From Megamerina dolium (lineage: Eukaryota > Arthropoda > Insecta > Diptera > Megamerinidae): DNA of 64,000 bases. Position 1 is the stretch's first letter; every line of letters starts with the position of its first letter. Position numbers and translations under genes: made by a program. Below are positions 10,501-21,660 of this stretch, piece after piece. The stretch covers positions 29,721,253-29,785,252 of the forward strand of contig OY978525.1 in NCBI GenBank assembly GCA_963854835.1, in the 5' to 3' direction. The notes beneath the pieces were generated by a model. It saw only the letters and a list, made by a program, of their open reading frames with translations, was not told the DNA's origin and did not search any database.

Positions 10501-12110
10501 CGTAAGAAAAGAAATTGTATTAATACAATTTTGAGAGTAAGTATGTAATCATTTTATTATTATTAATCGAAAACGTAAATCAAGTGAATTTAGGAAAATT
10601 CATTTCATGTGATTAGCTTTGACGAATGGTGTTTTCTTCTCGTTTTGAAATAACACGTTCTCTTCCATTAATTTGAAGCTTCTTTCGGCACAGTCGTAAT
10701 CTACTTATAATACATATTTTATACACAACCTGCACAAGGTTGGTGCAGATATAAAATCTGTCGACAATTTGAAGCGTTTGAAAAAATTTCGCTATGCATT
10801 CTTGATACACTTCTGTTAGTTAAGGCAATTTTGATTTTATTTGCGCATTCGCAAATAAAATCAAATTTAATAGTTTGTGTAGATGTAATGCGGAAAATAG
10901 TCAGCTCTTGAGTTTAAGCAATTGTGTTTATGAATTGAACTTAAAGCAGTGTTTGAATGGACAGTAGAGCCCTTTTTTGCAATATACTTTTCTTCATTTT
11001 TGCTTCGTAAAGTCCTCTTGTAAATGCATGAGAAATTATTGCCCACAATTTGTTATTTTTGCTACGAAAAATAGCAGCTATTTTCAATAATATCTTTAGC
11101 ATTACCTGGTAACTGGTTTTTCTGAAATGACGCGGCTACACATCACAAAATGACTTCAAGTTGAAATCACAATCGATATAATAATAGAAGCTATTGTGAA
11201 TTTTTTTATCCCAAACGTCTTTAATTATTGTAAGTTTATATCATATGAAGCGTATGGAAGTTATATCGAAACGAGTGCTTTGAACCTTCCTGTAGAAGTA
11301 TGATAGAAGTCCTATCAATGAATTAATATCGTATCGAAGACTTCATTGTAACTTGGGAAGGCGTTTTATGTAAATTTTGTTTCAAACACACAATACAGTA
11401 TCAACCAATAATAACAGTTTTCAATTATAGAATAGTCGAAAACAAACTGAATAATTCAATGAAAAACTTTCCCGAAAACCTTCACCAAAGAGTACACTTA
11501 TATAGTACTTATCAGATTAGTTTATATAATATATTTCACATAAATTCTAGAAAATATTTAACTAAAGTGTATATTGAATTTCGAGAAATATTTTTCGTTT
11601 GTATTTAAATAATAAACTTTGTAATTATATAGCAAAATGCCAAATTCTTAAGTAGTACAAATGATTAAATTTTATTAAGAATTTACTTTCAAAAAATTCT
11701 AAATTTTCATTTAAGAGAAATATTTTAAAAATCATTCATCTACATCTCTCTGCATTTGATATGCAAGTAACTGCGGATTTATTACTTATATTCAATATAT
11801 TATTTACTTCATGTTCCAGTATGTGTATTACAATGTGCAAAATACAACATAAAAATGCAAGAGCATATGTTCAAAGCAAATAATACGCACTCATTCTTTA
11901 TTACACCCAGTAAACAATGGAGTTTGTATTGCGAAATATTGTTTGGAATAAGCACAATATATTCAAAGTAAATGTGAATGATTTTTCATAGTACGTTTAC
12001 CAAATACCTGCAAAATGTTTAGAAATCTAGTTATTTTATCAATTATGAAATGCATAAAGAACGATATTCGTTTTTCTTTGTGTTATTGTGGTGATTTTTG
12101 AAATGGAGAT
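10501..12110. other. A+T-rich DNA without recognisable genes
   Basis: No gene, RNA or defined repeat supported. A CGTATGGAAGTTATA phrase at about 11,250 recurs at about 14,030. It is too short to define a family. Confidence 0.5.
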
Positions 12111-12114
12111 TTTG

Positions 12115-12977
12115 ATACAACGATGAAGAGAGTGAACACGCTGAATTGGAGGCTTTATTGGACGAAGACTCATATTAAAATCAAAAGGAGCTTGCTGAGT
12201 CTTTGGAATTGACTCAACAAGCTATTTCGCTACATCTAAAGATTATGGAAAAGTTAGTTCGATATGAATCGAAACCAAGAAACATTGAAAGGCGGTTTTG
12301 TATGTCTGAAATGCTGCTTCTACGTATACAAAGGGAAGTCTGTTTTGTATTGTATCTTTGCTGACTATGAAAACTGGATCTATTACGACAAGCCTAAGCG
12401 CAAAAAGTTATATATAAAACCTCGCCAATCAGTCAAATCGACTCCAAAGCCGAATATCCATAGTTCGAAGGTTATGCTGCATACTTGGTGCGGTCAGGAT
12501 GGGGTATGGTGTATTATGTGCTGCTAAAACCGGGTGAAATCATTAATGCTGAATGCTACTGACAACAACTGATCAAATTGAAGCCAGCATTGAACCAAAA
12601 ACGGAGTTATTGATTTTCCATAATGACAATGCCCTCCCACATGTTACGCAACCCGTTCAAATGTACTTGGAAAATAGCGGATGGGAAGTCTTACCCACCC
12701 GTCATATAGCCCAGACATTGGCCCCTCTGACTAGCATTTGTTTCGATCAATACAGAATGCCTTGTCCGGAATACGCTTCACTTCAGTCGAAGGTATTAAA
12801 AATTGGGTCGATACATTCTTGGTCTCAAAAAGTCATCTGTTCTATTGGGGTGAAATTCATACGTTCCCTCAAAGACGGGAAAAAGTTGTAGCTTCAGAAG
12901 GAATATACTTTGAATAAAATATATTGTAGCAATAATTTTAAAATAAAACTTCAAAGTCAACTTATTTGTACGCAGTA
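12115..12977 (+). pseudogene. Mos1-like (mauritiana subfamily) mariner relic
   Basis: A decayed mariner transposase spread over three frames. In order: HAELEALLDEDSY, QKELAESLELTQQAIS (helix-turn-helix region), KPRNIERRFCMSEMLL, the WIYYDKPKRKKLYIKP block at 12,369-12,420, STPKPNIHSSKVMLHTW, YYVLLKPGEIINAECY, then HNDNALPHVTQPV with the second catalytic aspartate (frame 12,553-12,891) and WEVLPTRHIAQTLAP, and finally EKVVASEGIYFE at the C-terminus. The first aspartate (TGDEKW in relatives) reads ADYENW, and the third (SDYHLF) is lost. This order and wording fit the mauritiana subfamily from memory. The right end, CTTATTTGTACGCAGTA at 12,961-12,977, resembles a Mos1-type inverted repeat. I did not find the left one. 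Confidence 0.85.
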
Positions 12978-13313
12978 AGAAATATTTTTTTTTTCTTTTA
13001 TTCTACAATTATTTTGAAACCTTCTTTAATAAGTTCAAGCTTTTTCGAACCTGTTTTTTGTTTACAATTTTTTTCTATTACAAACATTTTTGGTTTGTTA
13101 GGGTTTAACGACGTTTTCATGTACACAATATGCGCGCATACAAAAGTATTCAAAGTAAGTATCTAAAGTATTTTTTGATTGCATACTTTCAGGCAATGAC
13201 CATTCAAATTGAGAATAACGCGTTTAAATAAATTGAATTGGATTGGGGATTATGAAAAAAATTCTCTATTCGAATTTGTGTGTCAAATACCAATTTACAT
13301 TGATATTAATATA

Positions 13314-13764
13314 GGGTGGTTTTTACGATGATGAGCATTGTAAAAATAAAATAAAAATACAGAATGCTTAAACTATTTCATTCCAAGTTGTTTATTTTAT
13401 AGCATTAATGTTTCAATATTATTTCGGACATAGAGTCAGTCAGTTTAATTTTGTACAACTTCATTGTATCCCACCGAAAATAATTCAGTAATGTTAAATC
13501 ACATTATTTTGGTGGCCATTTAAAAGGTCAAAATCGTCAAATGATATTATTATTAAACCTTATTTATCATAAACGACTGGGACCAAAATTCATCAATATC
13601 ATCAATATTGGTTATCAAAGTAAATTATTATGGTTGAGGCCTTAGTCTTATAATAATAAAATGTCAACAGATAATTAGTGAAAATAGCTATCGAACTTTC
13701 CCAGCGGATGCTTTTTTTTTTACAGGTTATCGCTATCAGAAGTCATATCATCGTAAAAAGACCC
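13314..13764. mobile_element. Inverted-repeat (MITE-like) element, 451 bp
   Basis: The left end reads GGGTGGTTTTTACGATGATG and the right end, reverse-complemented, GGGTCTTTTTACGATGATAT. TA dinucleotides flank both ends (13,312-13,313 and 13,765-13,766), as for Tc1/mariner insertions. The inside has no long open frame, so it would depend on a transposase encoded elsewhere. Confidence 0.68.
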
Positions 13765-14653
13765 TATAATAAGTGTAGTAACAATATTGTATAAAAGAAT
13801 CTATGGCGCATTAGGTCGGTTTGGAAAATTCCATGAATTTGTTCGAATACTTCACGTAGTACAAAATTTAGATAGGTCTCTATAAAATAACTTTGATTAT
13901 TTGTCACGTTCCTATCGCTTTATATGAGATAATATCTTGACATGATACATTCAGTATTTTCAACTCCAAAGAGACGATCTATTGAAATAATAATTTGATT
14001 CTCTATAAGTTTGGGCGGTTATATGCGTCGTATGGAAGTTATACCTCAAATATAGCTTCGATTGTCGATGTGAAAGCATTAAGAAAACGTTATCGGAGCA
14101 AAAACACTCTTTAAATATATTGAAGTGTAAATTCTTACTTGCGTGTTCATAATACAAATCTTGCAATTTTTCGGACTCATAATCATACATTTTTATATAG
14201 CTATATAATTGCATTGATGCTGGCAAAGTGCAATTGTGTCAGTGCATAAATTGTAGCGTGAGCATTTACATTAGCCTAACTTGCTGAACGAGACGTGCTC
14301 ACAATGTATGCATGTAAGTACTTCGACTATACTTTACATTACACCATTACGAATATCGATCCCAAAATGAAGGAAGCGTATACTTGTAACTAGTATATTA
14401 TCAAGTATGTATGTAGATTTGTATAGTAAATATATATGCATATTTGGTATACATATTCGTATATTTATTTATGCATAAGCTAACACATATTTGTAGTTTC
14501 AATGTAATTTTTGTGTGCAGCATATCTATATTTTTTTTATATCTATATTTTATGATTATATTTTTTGTTTTTTTTTTGTTTTTTTTTTGTTTGGCAGAAC
14601 ATATTTGATATTTGAGTGTATGTGGTTTTTCTTCATTTATACGAGTATATTTC

Positions 14654-14655
<2 letters not shown>
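13765..14655. other. A+T-rich DNA without recognisable genes
   Basis: No supported gene. The frame at 13,960-14,226 (minus) is a chance frame with no recognisable domain. Confidence 0.45.

Positions 14656-14692
<37 letters not shown>
14656..14692. repeat. (ATT)n microsatellite
   Basis: About 12 uninterrupted ATT units. Confidence 0.95.
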
Positions 14693-14693
<1 letters not shown>

Positions 14694-14952
14694 CTTTTTT
14701 TATACACTTGCTTTGAATGCAAAATTTTATTTTTATTTATTTTATTTTTTTTTTCAAATATTTTCTCTTTGTCTATTGTAGTAGATATTTTCTACAATTG
14801 GAGCATATAAAATAATCTTATTTATTGTATGTTCTTCAAGGATAATCTCATATATTGTACATTTTTCACAGATAATTCCAATAAATTGTGCATATATAAT
14901 ATTTATGAAAGGTTTATATTGTATTGAAAATAATTACGTTCAATGTTACTAT

Positions 14953-15850
14953 CTACAGCGAAACTCATTATCGCAAAGTAATAGCGGAATTTGATGCTGT
15001 AAAAAAGAATTACTACACATATCAGCTAAAAAGTAGTAAGGGCTTAATCGTTGTACTCAAAGGCGTCGAACCCAACGTTGATATTAACGAAATCAAACTT
15101 GCCCTCCAGGAAGAAGGGTTTCAAGCCAAAACAGTATTCAACATTCTCAACAAGAGCAATATACCTCAACCGTTATATCGTATTGAGCTTCAGCCTGAAA
15201 CAAAACCCCTAAAAAAAGGTGAAGCACACCCCATATATAAAATTCGATATTTATTGCATCGCAAAATCACAATCGAAGAACCCCATAAGAGAACTGGACC
15301 TCCTCAGTGCAGCAACTGCCAAGAATATGGACATACTAAGACATATTGTACCCTGCCAGCTGTTTGTGTGATTTGTGGTGATCTCCATAAATCAAACATA
15401 TGCCCAAAATCTAAAGGCGATGCCAGCATGAAAAAATGCAGCAATTGTGGAGGTAATCACAACGCAAATTATAGAGGTTGCCCAGTATATACAACCCTAA
15501 AGCTAAATTTCTCCGCTAGCAATCAACCTCTAAAACCAGTTGAGCAAACTCAGATAGCCAACTCAAGTAAGAGACAAAATATTGATGCAACACAATTCTT
15601 CTCTGCAATCCCAAACAAGAATCAAACCAATTCATACGCTAGCGTGTTAAAACAAAACCCACACCAACAAAGCAATGTAAATAATGAGCAGAAACACTCA
15701 CTGCCCACCCAACAGCCAAGTACCCTTGAACATTTGCTTCAAACATTGATTCAGAATATGAACCAATTCATGAACTCAATGCAAACAATGATGCAAGAAA
15801 TGATGAAAAATCAATCGATGTTACTCCAAACATTGCTATCCAGACCATGA
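14953..15850 (+). CDS. Jockey ORF1 (gag-like nucleic-acid-binding protein), N-terminally truncated
   Basis: ORF1 proteins of Jockey elements bind the element RNA and form the particle that carries it to the genome. About 299 codons remain. After a Jockey-gag-like domain (HYRKVIAEF, YTYQLKSSKG, VVLKGVEPNVDINEIK, IYKIRYLLHRKITIEEPHKR) come three zinc knuckles: C-x2-C-x4-H-x4-C (CSNCQEYGHTKTYC), C-x2-C-x3-H-x4-C and C-x2-C-x3-H-x6-C, spanning roughly residues 129-187 of the open frame. The C-terminus is rich in Gln, Asn and Met (MNQFMNSMQTMMQEMMKNQS), as an amphipathic multimerisation segment might be. No ATG precedes the domain: the frame opens at a TTG in flanking DNA, and a stop lies just upstream. 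The missing N-terminus follows from the 5' truncation. Its stop overlaps the ORF2 start (ATGA). Confidence 0.88.
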
Positions 15851-18495
15851 GTTGTCTCAAGATATGCCACTGGAACGCCAACGGCTTAAGCCAGCACCGT
15901 TTGGAGCTAATTCAATTCCTTGAATCCAGCCAAATCGACATAATGATGATATCTGAGACCCATTTCACTGACAAAAATTGCTACCAAATACCATATTACA
16001 AACTGTACACCACAAATCATCCGCATGGTAAGGCACGCGGAGGAACTGCCGTATTGATAAAAAGCAGAATAAAACATCATGTTCTTGAAGATTTTAGTAG
16101 CGTCTACTTGCAAGCAACATCTATATGTCTGGAAGAATACATCTCTAAGCTAGTAATATCTGCGATATACTGTCCCCCAAGATACAGTATTACCGAACAG
16201 CAATATAAAGAATTTTTCTCAACTCTTGGTAGCAAATTCTTGGTTGCTGGCGATTTCAACGCCAAACACACTCACTGGGGCTCCCGATTAATAACTCCAA
16301 AAGGCAAAAGACTATGTTCAATCATCACTAACCACGGCTACGATGTTATTTCAAATGGTCAACCGACATATTGGCCGACGGACAAGAGGAAAATACCCGA
16401 TCTCATAGACTTTGGAGTCGCCAAAGGTTTGCAGATGGAAAATATCTCCACAGAGTGTAATTATGATCTATCATCTGACCACTCACCCACGGTAATATCT
16501 ATAAAATCACCAAACCCCCAAAGCAATTGCGTTAGAAAGAAAATAGACTGGTTAAAATTCAAGAAATATATAAATTCCCATCTTCCTCTGAGTACTGTAT
16601 TAAGAAATGGACACGATGTAGACTCAGCACTCGAAAAATTCAACCAGCTGCTCTCATTAGCTCTCAGCTCAGCCACCTGCACAAAGGTATGCAAGCAATC
16701 AAACTATAGCCCATACACACCAGCCGATATTGAATTGCTAGTAAGACAAAAAAGAAGACTCCGAAGACAATGGCAAGAATTCAGATCACCGAATCTGAAA
16801 ACACAGCTACAGCACTGCACTCGAAAGTTAAAGCAAGCCTTAAAAAATAAAAACAACAAAGAGTTAGAAGAGCACATAGCGAAATTAACACCTGGTGAAG
16901 CGTCAGACTACTCTTTGTGGAAATCAGCAAAAAAATCAAATCGGCCAATTCTCACTGATTCCCCCATCCGTTTGAGTGACGGTAATTGGGCTAGAAGCAA
17001 CTGTGAGAAGGGTTTGGCTTTTGCAAACCACCTAAAAAGTGTGTTTACACCCAATCCACCCTCTTCACAGTCCTCATTACCAATATTAACTTCTCAACCT
17101 TGCTCAATAACGCTCAAAATTAAAAAAAAGGACATATTCAAAGCAATTTATAAAGATTTAAACCCAAAAAAATCACCTGGTCCAGATAAAATTACCGGTA
17201 AAATGATAAAAGAGCTACCTCCGGCTTCAGTAATTCATCTGATGCACATTTTCAATGCTATCCTTCGTATTAAACACTATCCCAAATGCTGGAAAACTTC
17301 AAAAATTTTTATGATAGCAAAACCAGGAAAAGACCCTACAAAAGTTGCATCGTACAGACCTATCAGCCTCCTGCCTCTACTTTCTAAAGTATTCGAAAAG
17401 CTACTTGTCATGAATATAACTCCATTTATTAACCTCAACCAACTGATTCCTCAACATCAGTTTGGATTTAGAAAACAGCACGGCACAATAGAACAAGTCC
17501 ACCGCATTGTAACTCTGATAAGGAACACTTTTGAAGAAAAAAAGTATTGCTCAGCTGTCTTTCTTGATATCACTCAAGCTTTCGATAAAGTATGGCACGA
17601 TGGCCTTATTTACAAACTCAAACTATTACTGCCTGCAAATGTCTCCTCATTGCTTAGTAGCTACCTCACGAAAAGACAATTTCTCGTACATCACAAGGAT
17701 TACACAACAAATCCATTGGATATTCACGCTGGCGTTCCTCAAGGAAGCGTTTTGGGTCCCTTACTGTATCTCTTATACACTTCAGATATGCCCAACAATA
17801 ACTATACATTCATATCGACCTTTGCTGATGATACGGCAATATTGTGCTCTCGCTCTAACCCCATAGAAGCTACTAAACTCCTGCAGACTCATGTCGATTC
17901 TCTCGAAATCTGGCTAGCAAAATGGCGTATAAAAGTCAATGAATCAAAGAGCGTACATGTAACCTTCACGCTAAGGCTAGATACATGTCCCCCACTTAAA
18001 ATTAATGGCCAATCAGTTCCACAATGTTCCTCAACAAAGTACTTGGGTATTCACCTCGACAGAAGGCTGACATGGAAAAATCACATAGAGGCAAAGAAAA
18101 CTCAGATCAAGCTTAAAATGAATCAGTTATGGTGGCTGTTACACAAAATATCAAAGTTGAATCTTGAATACAAAGTGCTATTATATAAAGCAATCCTGAA
18201 ACCAATCTGGACTTATGGTATTCAGTTTTGGGGCACCGCATCTCCCTCTAATATCGAAAAATTGCAGCGAATACAATCCAAGTGTCTGCGAATTATTGTA
18301 AACGCGCCTTGGTATATGAGGAACGTTAACATCCATCGAGATTTAAATGTATCCACAATTTCTGAGGAAGTTGCAATGTCCTGCAGAAGCTACTTTCAAA
18401 AATTACACAATCATCCGAATCCCCTTGCTAGGCAATTGTTGCTGAGCAAGGGGCATCGTCGATTAAAAAGAAAAGACACACTGAATATGCTGTAA
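15847..18495 (+). CDS. Jockey ORF2: AP-type endonuclease and reverse transcriptase, intact
   Basis: An 882-residue open frame, close to the usual length for Jockey ORF2. It nicks target DNA and copies the element RNA at the nick. The endonuclease fills about residues 1-225: HWNANGLSQHR (8-18), ISETHF, a GGTAVLI segment, AIYCPP, AGDFNAKHTHWGS (from about 134) and SSDHSP (about 209-214), with the expected catalytic Asn, Glu, Asp and His. The reverse transcriptase follows from about 435: KSPGPDK, MIAKPGKDP, YRPISLLPLLSKVFEKLL, QFGFRKQHGT, motif A LDITQAFDKVWH (from about 573), motif B GVPQGSVLGPLLYLLY (about 628) and motif C FADDTAIL (about 659), then TKYLGIHLDRRLTW. No frame break is visible. 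ATG at 15,847 overlaps the ORF1 stop by four bases, so translation by reinitiation is likely. There is no RNase H domain, as usual for the clade. Confidence 0.95.
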   Translation: MSCLKICHWNANGLSQHRLELIQFLESSQIDIMMISETHFTDKNCYQIPYYKLYTTNHPHGKARGGTAVLIKSRIKHHVLEDFSSVYLQATSICLEEYISKLVISAIYCPPRYSITEQQYKEFFSTLGSKFLVAGDFNAKHTHWGSRLITPKGKRLCSIITNHGYDVISNGQPTYWPTDKRKIPDLIDFGVAKGLQMENISTECNYDLSSDHSPTVISIKSPNPQSNCVRKKIDWLKFKKYINSHLPLSTVLRNGHDVDSALEKFNQLLSLALSSATCTKVCKQSNYSPYTPADIELLVRQKRRLRRQWQEFRSPNLKTQLQHCTRKLKQALKNKNNKELEEHIAKLTPGEASDYSLWKSAKKSNRPILTDSPIRLSDGNWARSNCEKGLAFANHLKSVFTPNPPSSQSSLPILTSQPCSITLKIKKKDIFKAIYKDLNPKKSPGPDKITGKMIKELPPASVIHLMHIFNAILRIKHYPKCWKTSKIFMIAKPGKDPTKVASYRPISLLPLLSKVFEKLLVMNITPFINLNQLIPQHQFGFRKQHGTIEQVHRIVTLIRNTFEEKKYCSAVFLDITQAFDKVWHDGLIYKLKLLLPANVSSLLSSYLTKRQFLVHHKDYTTNPLDIHAGVPQGSVLGPLLYLLYTSDMPNNNYTFISTFADDTAILCSRSNPIEATKLLQTHVDSLEIWLAKWRIKVNESKSVHVTFTLRLDTCPPLKINGQSVPQCSSTKYLGIHLDRRLTWKNHIEAKKTQIKLKMNQLWWLLHKISKLNLEYKVLLYKAILKPIWTYGIQFWGTASPSNIEKLQRIQSKCLRIIVNAPWYMRNVNIHRDLNVSTISEEVAMSCRSYFQKLHNHPNPLARQLLLSKGHRRLKRKDTLNML

Positions 18496-18659
18496 AATTG
18501 CTACATCTCGCGACTCACCAAATTGTGATGGAACGTAGGGGATATCACATAGTTTTATTTAGTTTGTAAGATTTTAATACTTATTGTTAGTTTCTTGTAT
18601 TTAAGAAAGATTCAATAAAAAAAAATAAGCTAACAAAAAAAAAAAAAAAATGTTACTAT

Positions 18660-19640
18660 ACAGAAGTAACTCTTCATATGATTCTATGATTTTATGATTC
18701 TATGGATTAATATGACTTTCTTTTACAGGCATACGAATTTTATACACCTCTATGTACACAAATGTTAGTAATTGATATGCATTAAATATGAGCATTCTTT
18801 AAATTTCACTTACACATTTTGTTCGTATCGCAATTCGTAAAATGGAGAGCCAGAAAGTTTCAACACTTAAAAGTTTTTCTTACATTTTCAACATTGACTA
18901 ATATCGGTAACTTGTTTTCATCGAAAAATACTTCAAGTAATAGCTGTCACACAATGTATGTGTGTTATGTTGTTACCATGAATGTAAAATGCTGACGACG
19001 CGTCACATGGTCCCATACTGCAGTGAGTAGGTACTTGAAAAATGCATATTGCTTTCATACATTTTCTCTCTTTTATCATTCCTATTCTGTGAGTAATTGT
19101 TTTTGTTCAAAAGCTGAAACGAATATTGTCATAGTGAGGTGGTGAAAATTTTTGCAAATTTACAAAAAAAAGGGTGGCGAAAAAAATGGAATAGAAAAAA
19201 AGCCAATATGTTTTTCATGCGTATGAAGTGACAAAGTTAACTTGAATCAATATACATTTACGAAATTAGAAAATTTTTATTAAATGTTAAACAAAAAAAA
19301 AAGAACTAAAATAACAGTTAGAAGTTCTTCAAGAATCACTTTCAGTTAAATTGTTAAACAGTTAAACAGTTAATAGACCTTAAATCGAAGAACCAATGGC
19401 TGCATAAATTTGATTAATCTCGGATAGCCATAAGCATTTGTTACAAAGAAGGTCTTACTGTGTATTGAAAAGGCGCCATTGTATACAAGTTTCTAGAGAC
19501 TGGTCTATCTGTTACAACTGAACTTAATCAATATCAAGTGATCAAATTAAGCGATACCCTAGAGTAAAAAGATAATTTACAATTTAGCAAGGAGGTCCAA
19601 AAGTGTCATTTCTTCACAGCATTACTTTTCCACATACTAA
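18660..19640. other. A+T-rich DNA without recognisable genes
   Basis: Flanking DNA downstream of the Jockey insertion. No gene or defined repeat seen. Confidence 0.5.
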
Positions 19641-19647
19641 ATGGGCT

Positions 19648-19990
19648 GAAAAGTCCCGAGACTTTTAATAAAAACAAATATTTCTTAGGCAAAGTTATAT
19701 TTATTCCTCAGCATAGCTGCCTTCGAGAGCAATACACTTAGTATAGCGAGTTTCCAATATATTGATGCTCTTTCTGTAGTACGAAACGAAATACTCCTAG
19801 GTTTTCGCGACAACTTCCTCATTCGATCTGAACCTCTTTCCCTTGAGCCATCGCTTGAGGTTTGGGAACAGATAATAGTCGCTTAGAGTCAAGTCTGGGG
19901 AATACGGTGGGCAAGAAACTAATTCGATTTGTATTTGGTGCAATTTCACCATCGCTTTCAAAGGCGTGTGTGATTCTTCACCATATGAGG
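19648..19990 (-). pseudogene. Irritans-type mariner fragment (C-terminal transposase and one inverted repeat)
   Basis: The minus strand translates, with breaks, to VSCPPYSPDLTLSDYYLFPN, LKRWLKGKRFRSNEEVVAK, EYFVSYYRKSINILETRYTK and CIALEGSYAEE. This is the end of a mariner transposase and includes the third catalytic aspartate (SDYYLF). The end at 19,648 reads GGGCTGAAAAGTCCCGAGACTT, close to irritans-type (Himar-like) inverted repeats. The N-terminal two thirds are absent. Confidence 0.8.
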
Positions 19991-20269
19991 CCGTTATTTT
20001 TTACTCTCCTATAACTATTCTTCCTTTCTGTAGACAATTGTTGAAGATAATGCCATGTGCATCATTCTTTTTTCTCATCAAAAAACAATGTTTGATTAAA
20101 ATGCGATACTCTTGTTTTTACATTATTTTTACTACTAAAGTAGCGTAACCCAAATGAATGTAACTTACAAAGAAAAGAAGGAAAGGACGAAATGTCACGA
20201 AACTTCATATATAAACTAGTGCCGAATAAGCCTCTCGGAATGAGTTACGATACTTTTCTAAGCAAACAA

Positions 20270-20535
20270 AATATCGGGACAGCCCATGTGGTACATCAAA
20301 ACCGACTCATAGGCTCATCTTTTCTTTAGGTTGGGAATTTATTCAAAAAACGACATATTTTCTAGATTTAACGCCTTCCGATTATCAGTTACTCAGTTCA
20401 ATTTACAGTCAGTTCAGATCTACAGTCCTCAAAAATTTAAGATGTGCTAAAATGGCTCTATGAACATTTTTGGTTCAAAATCACTAAGTTCCTATCGCAA
20501 GGCTGTTCATCATCTAAACAATAAATATCAAAAGC
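20270..20535 (+). pseudogene. Second mariner fragment (C-terminal transposase), opposite orientation
   Basis: On the plus strand, in shifting frames: IGTAHVVHQNRL, then GWEFIQKTTYFLDLTPSDYQ with the third aspartate in SDYQ, then KWLYEHFWFKITKFLSQG. This corresponds to DNARPHV, GWEVLPHPPYSPDLAPSDY and the W-x(n)-F tail of mariners. It faces the fragment at 19.65-19.99 kb, so the two come from separate insertions or a rearranged pair. Confidence 0.68.
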
Positions 20536-20619
20536 TTAACATGAAATTTATTACATGAAATTTTAATTTTAGACTTTTATATGGTTGCAATAAAGCCGAA
20601 TTCCACCAAAACATTCTCA

Positions 20620-21060
20620 GGTTGTCCTTGCAGATATTTTTCCTCCTCCTTAAAAAGTTGACAGAAGGAGCAAGTATGTTTTGGGTAAAATTCTGGGCAA
20701 TAGAATTGAGTAGGGATTGTTAATTTATTTATCCTTTGTGGGGGCTCCTTATGAGCGGAGCCAGTTTTAAAAAAAGCTAAATTTTTAACATGTGCCCTAA
20801 TAAGAAATATAGAATGGGGTTAAGTACCTTAATGGAAAATATTGTAGTGAAAAAACTAAAATTAACCCTACGACTTTTAGATGCTATTTTGCGATTTTCA
20901 AGTGTCAAGACAACTAACCTAAAGAGTGGAAGTGAAAGTTATTTGTCGATTTTCATGCGTTTTTTGCAGAAATTTTATATAGGATCCCCATTAAGGACTG
21001 TAAAGAGAGGATAAGTATGTTTCGGAAAAGTATTGTTGAAGTGAAATTTCTGGACGGCCT
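20620..21060 (+). repeat. Rep-B dispersed repeat, two or more units
   Basis: Contains GAAGGAGCAAGTATGTTTTG (about 20,665), AGTTATTTGTCGATTTTCAT (about 20,937) and GAGGATAAGTATGTTTCGGA (about 21,007). The two AAGTATGTTT phrases lie about 340 bp apart. The family order matches the loci at 8.7, 31.8 and 57.8 kb. Confidence 0.5.
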
Positions 21061-21111
21061 CACTTGTCATCTCCCTCGAGCCGATTCCTGGCTATTTATT
21101 ATTATTTGCAG

Positions 21112-21305
21112 TCACGCCGTATCGTGGGCGCACAGTGCTACAGTAAAAGAATTCCATTGATTACGATTTTTTGGTATTGATTTTATCTGGTTCCAAGATA
21201 GTGTAGAGTCATCAGATTGAAATTCTTTATAGATGCTCCTACACCAGGACCCCTTTGGTCGACCTCGTCGTCTCTGTACTTGTCGGTTCCATTTAAGTGC
21301 CATTT
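21112..21305 (-). pseudogene. LINE reverse-transcriptase C-terminus, different family
   Basis: A 63-codon minus-strand frame reads ALKWNRQVQRRRGRPKGSW, then CRSIYKEF, WNQIKSIPKNRNQWNSF and VALCAH at the end. The order (LKWNPQG)-RRRGRPK-W, W-x2-(I/L)-x5-(D/N)R-x-W and a terminal (V/G)ALC is the usual last part of RTE-like and CR1-like LINE proteins. It differs from the window's main RTE family, which ends WRSMLFSA. Only about 190 bp survive, inside a run of Rep-B units. Confidence 0.65.
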
Positions 21306-21319
21306 TGCAATAGAGTATT

Positions 21320-21490
21320 ACCTGGTAGCTATGGAGTTATTTGTCGATTTATTTAGGAGTCCACGCAATAATGTTGCGAACTAAAAATTAATATAAGTCG
21401 ATCATATATTATATCCTTTTGGGGGCATATGAGGGGCAGCTATGAGGATAATTGTTGATTTTTATTCCAATTTTTAGGAATTTTTACCTT
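21320..21490 (+). repeat. Rep-B unit
   Basis: TAGCTATGGAGTTATTTGTC with GATTTATTTAGG, then CCTTTTGGGGGCAT and a second weaker GATAATTGTTGATTTTTATT. This is the 'GGAGTTATTTGTCGATTTT' core of Rep-B. Confidence 0.5.
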
Positions 21491-21660
21491 GAATCGAAGC
21501 CATTAATCCCCATTACACACATTTTTTTACGGATTTTCGCAAAATAGTGGTGGCCCCAGTGCCAGAACAAAAGGTTGTTCACTGTGCTAGGAGCGGAGGT
21601 ATAAAAAACCTAACCAGACTATAAAATTTGAAATAAATTTCAAATGAAGATAGCTTAATG

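Larger units (their letters stand above)
14953..18648 (+). mobile_element. Jockey-clade LINE, 5'-truncated, with poly(A) and target-site duplication
   Basis: A 3.7-kb element with the end of ORF1 (gag-like), a complete ORF2 (endonuclease plus reverse transcriptase), a short 3' untranslated region with AATAAA-like signals near 18,613, and an A16 tail. AATGTTACTAT occurs right after the tail (18,649-18,659) and again at 14,942-14,952, just before homology to Jockey gag begins, so I read it as the target-site duplication. The boundary means the first codons of the ORF1 frame (14,924-14,952) are host sequence. Intact ORF2 and a clear duplication suggest a recent insertion. Confidence 0.9.

Noticed and set aside
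14515..14810. Two overlapping hydrophobic frames
   Set aside because: They translate an ATT microsatellite and T-rich runs.
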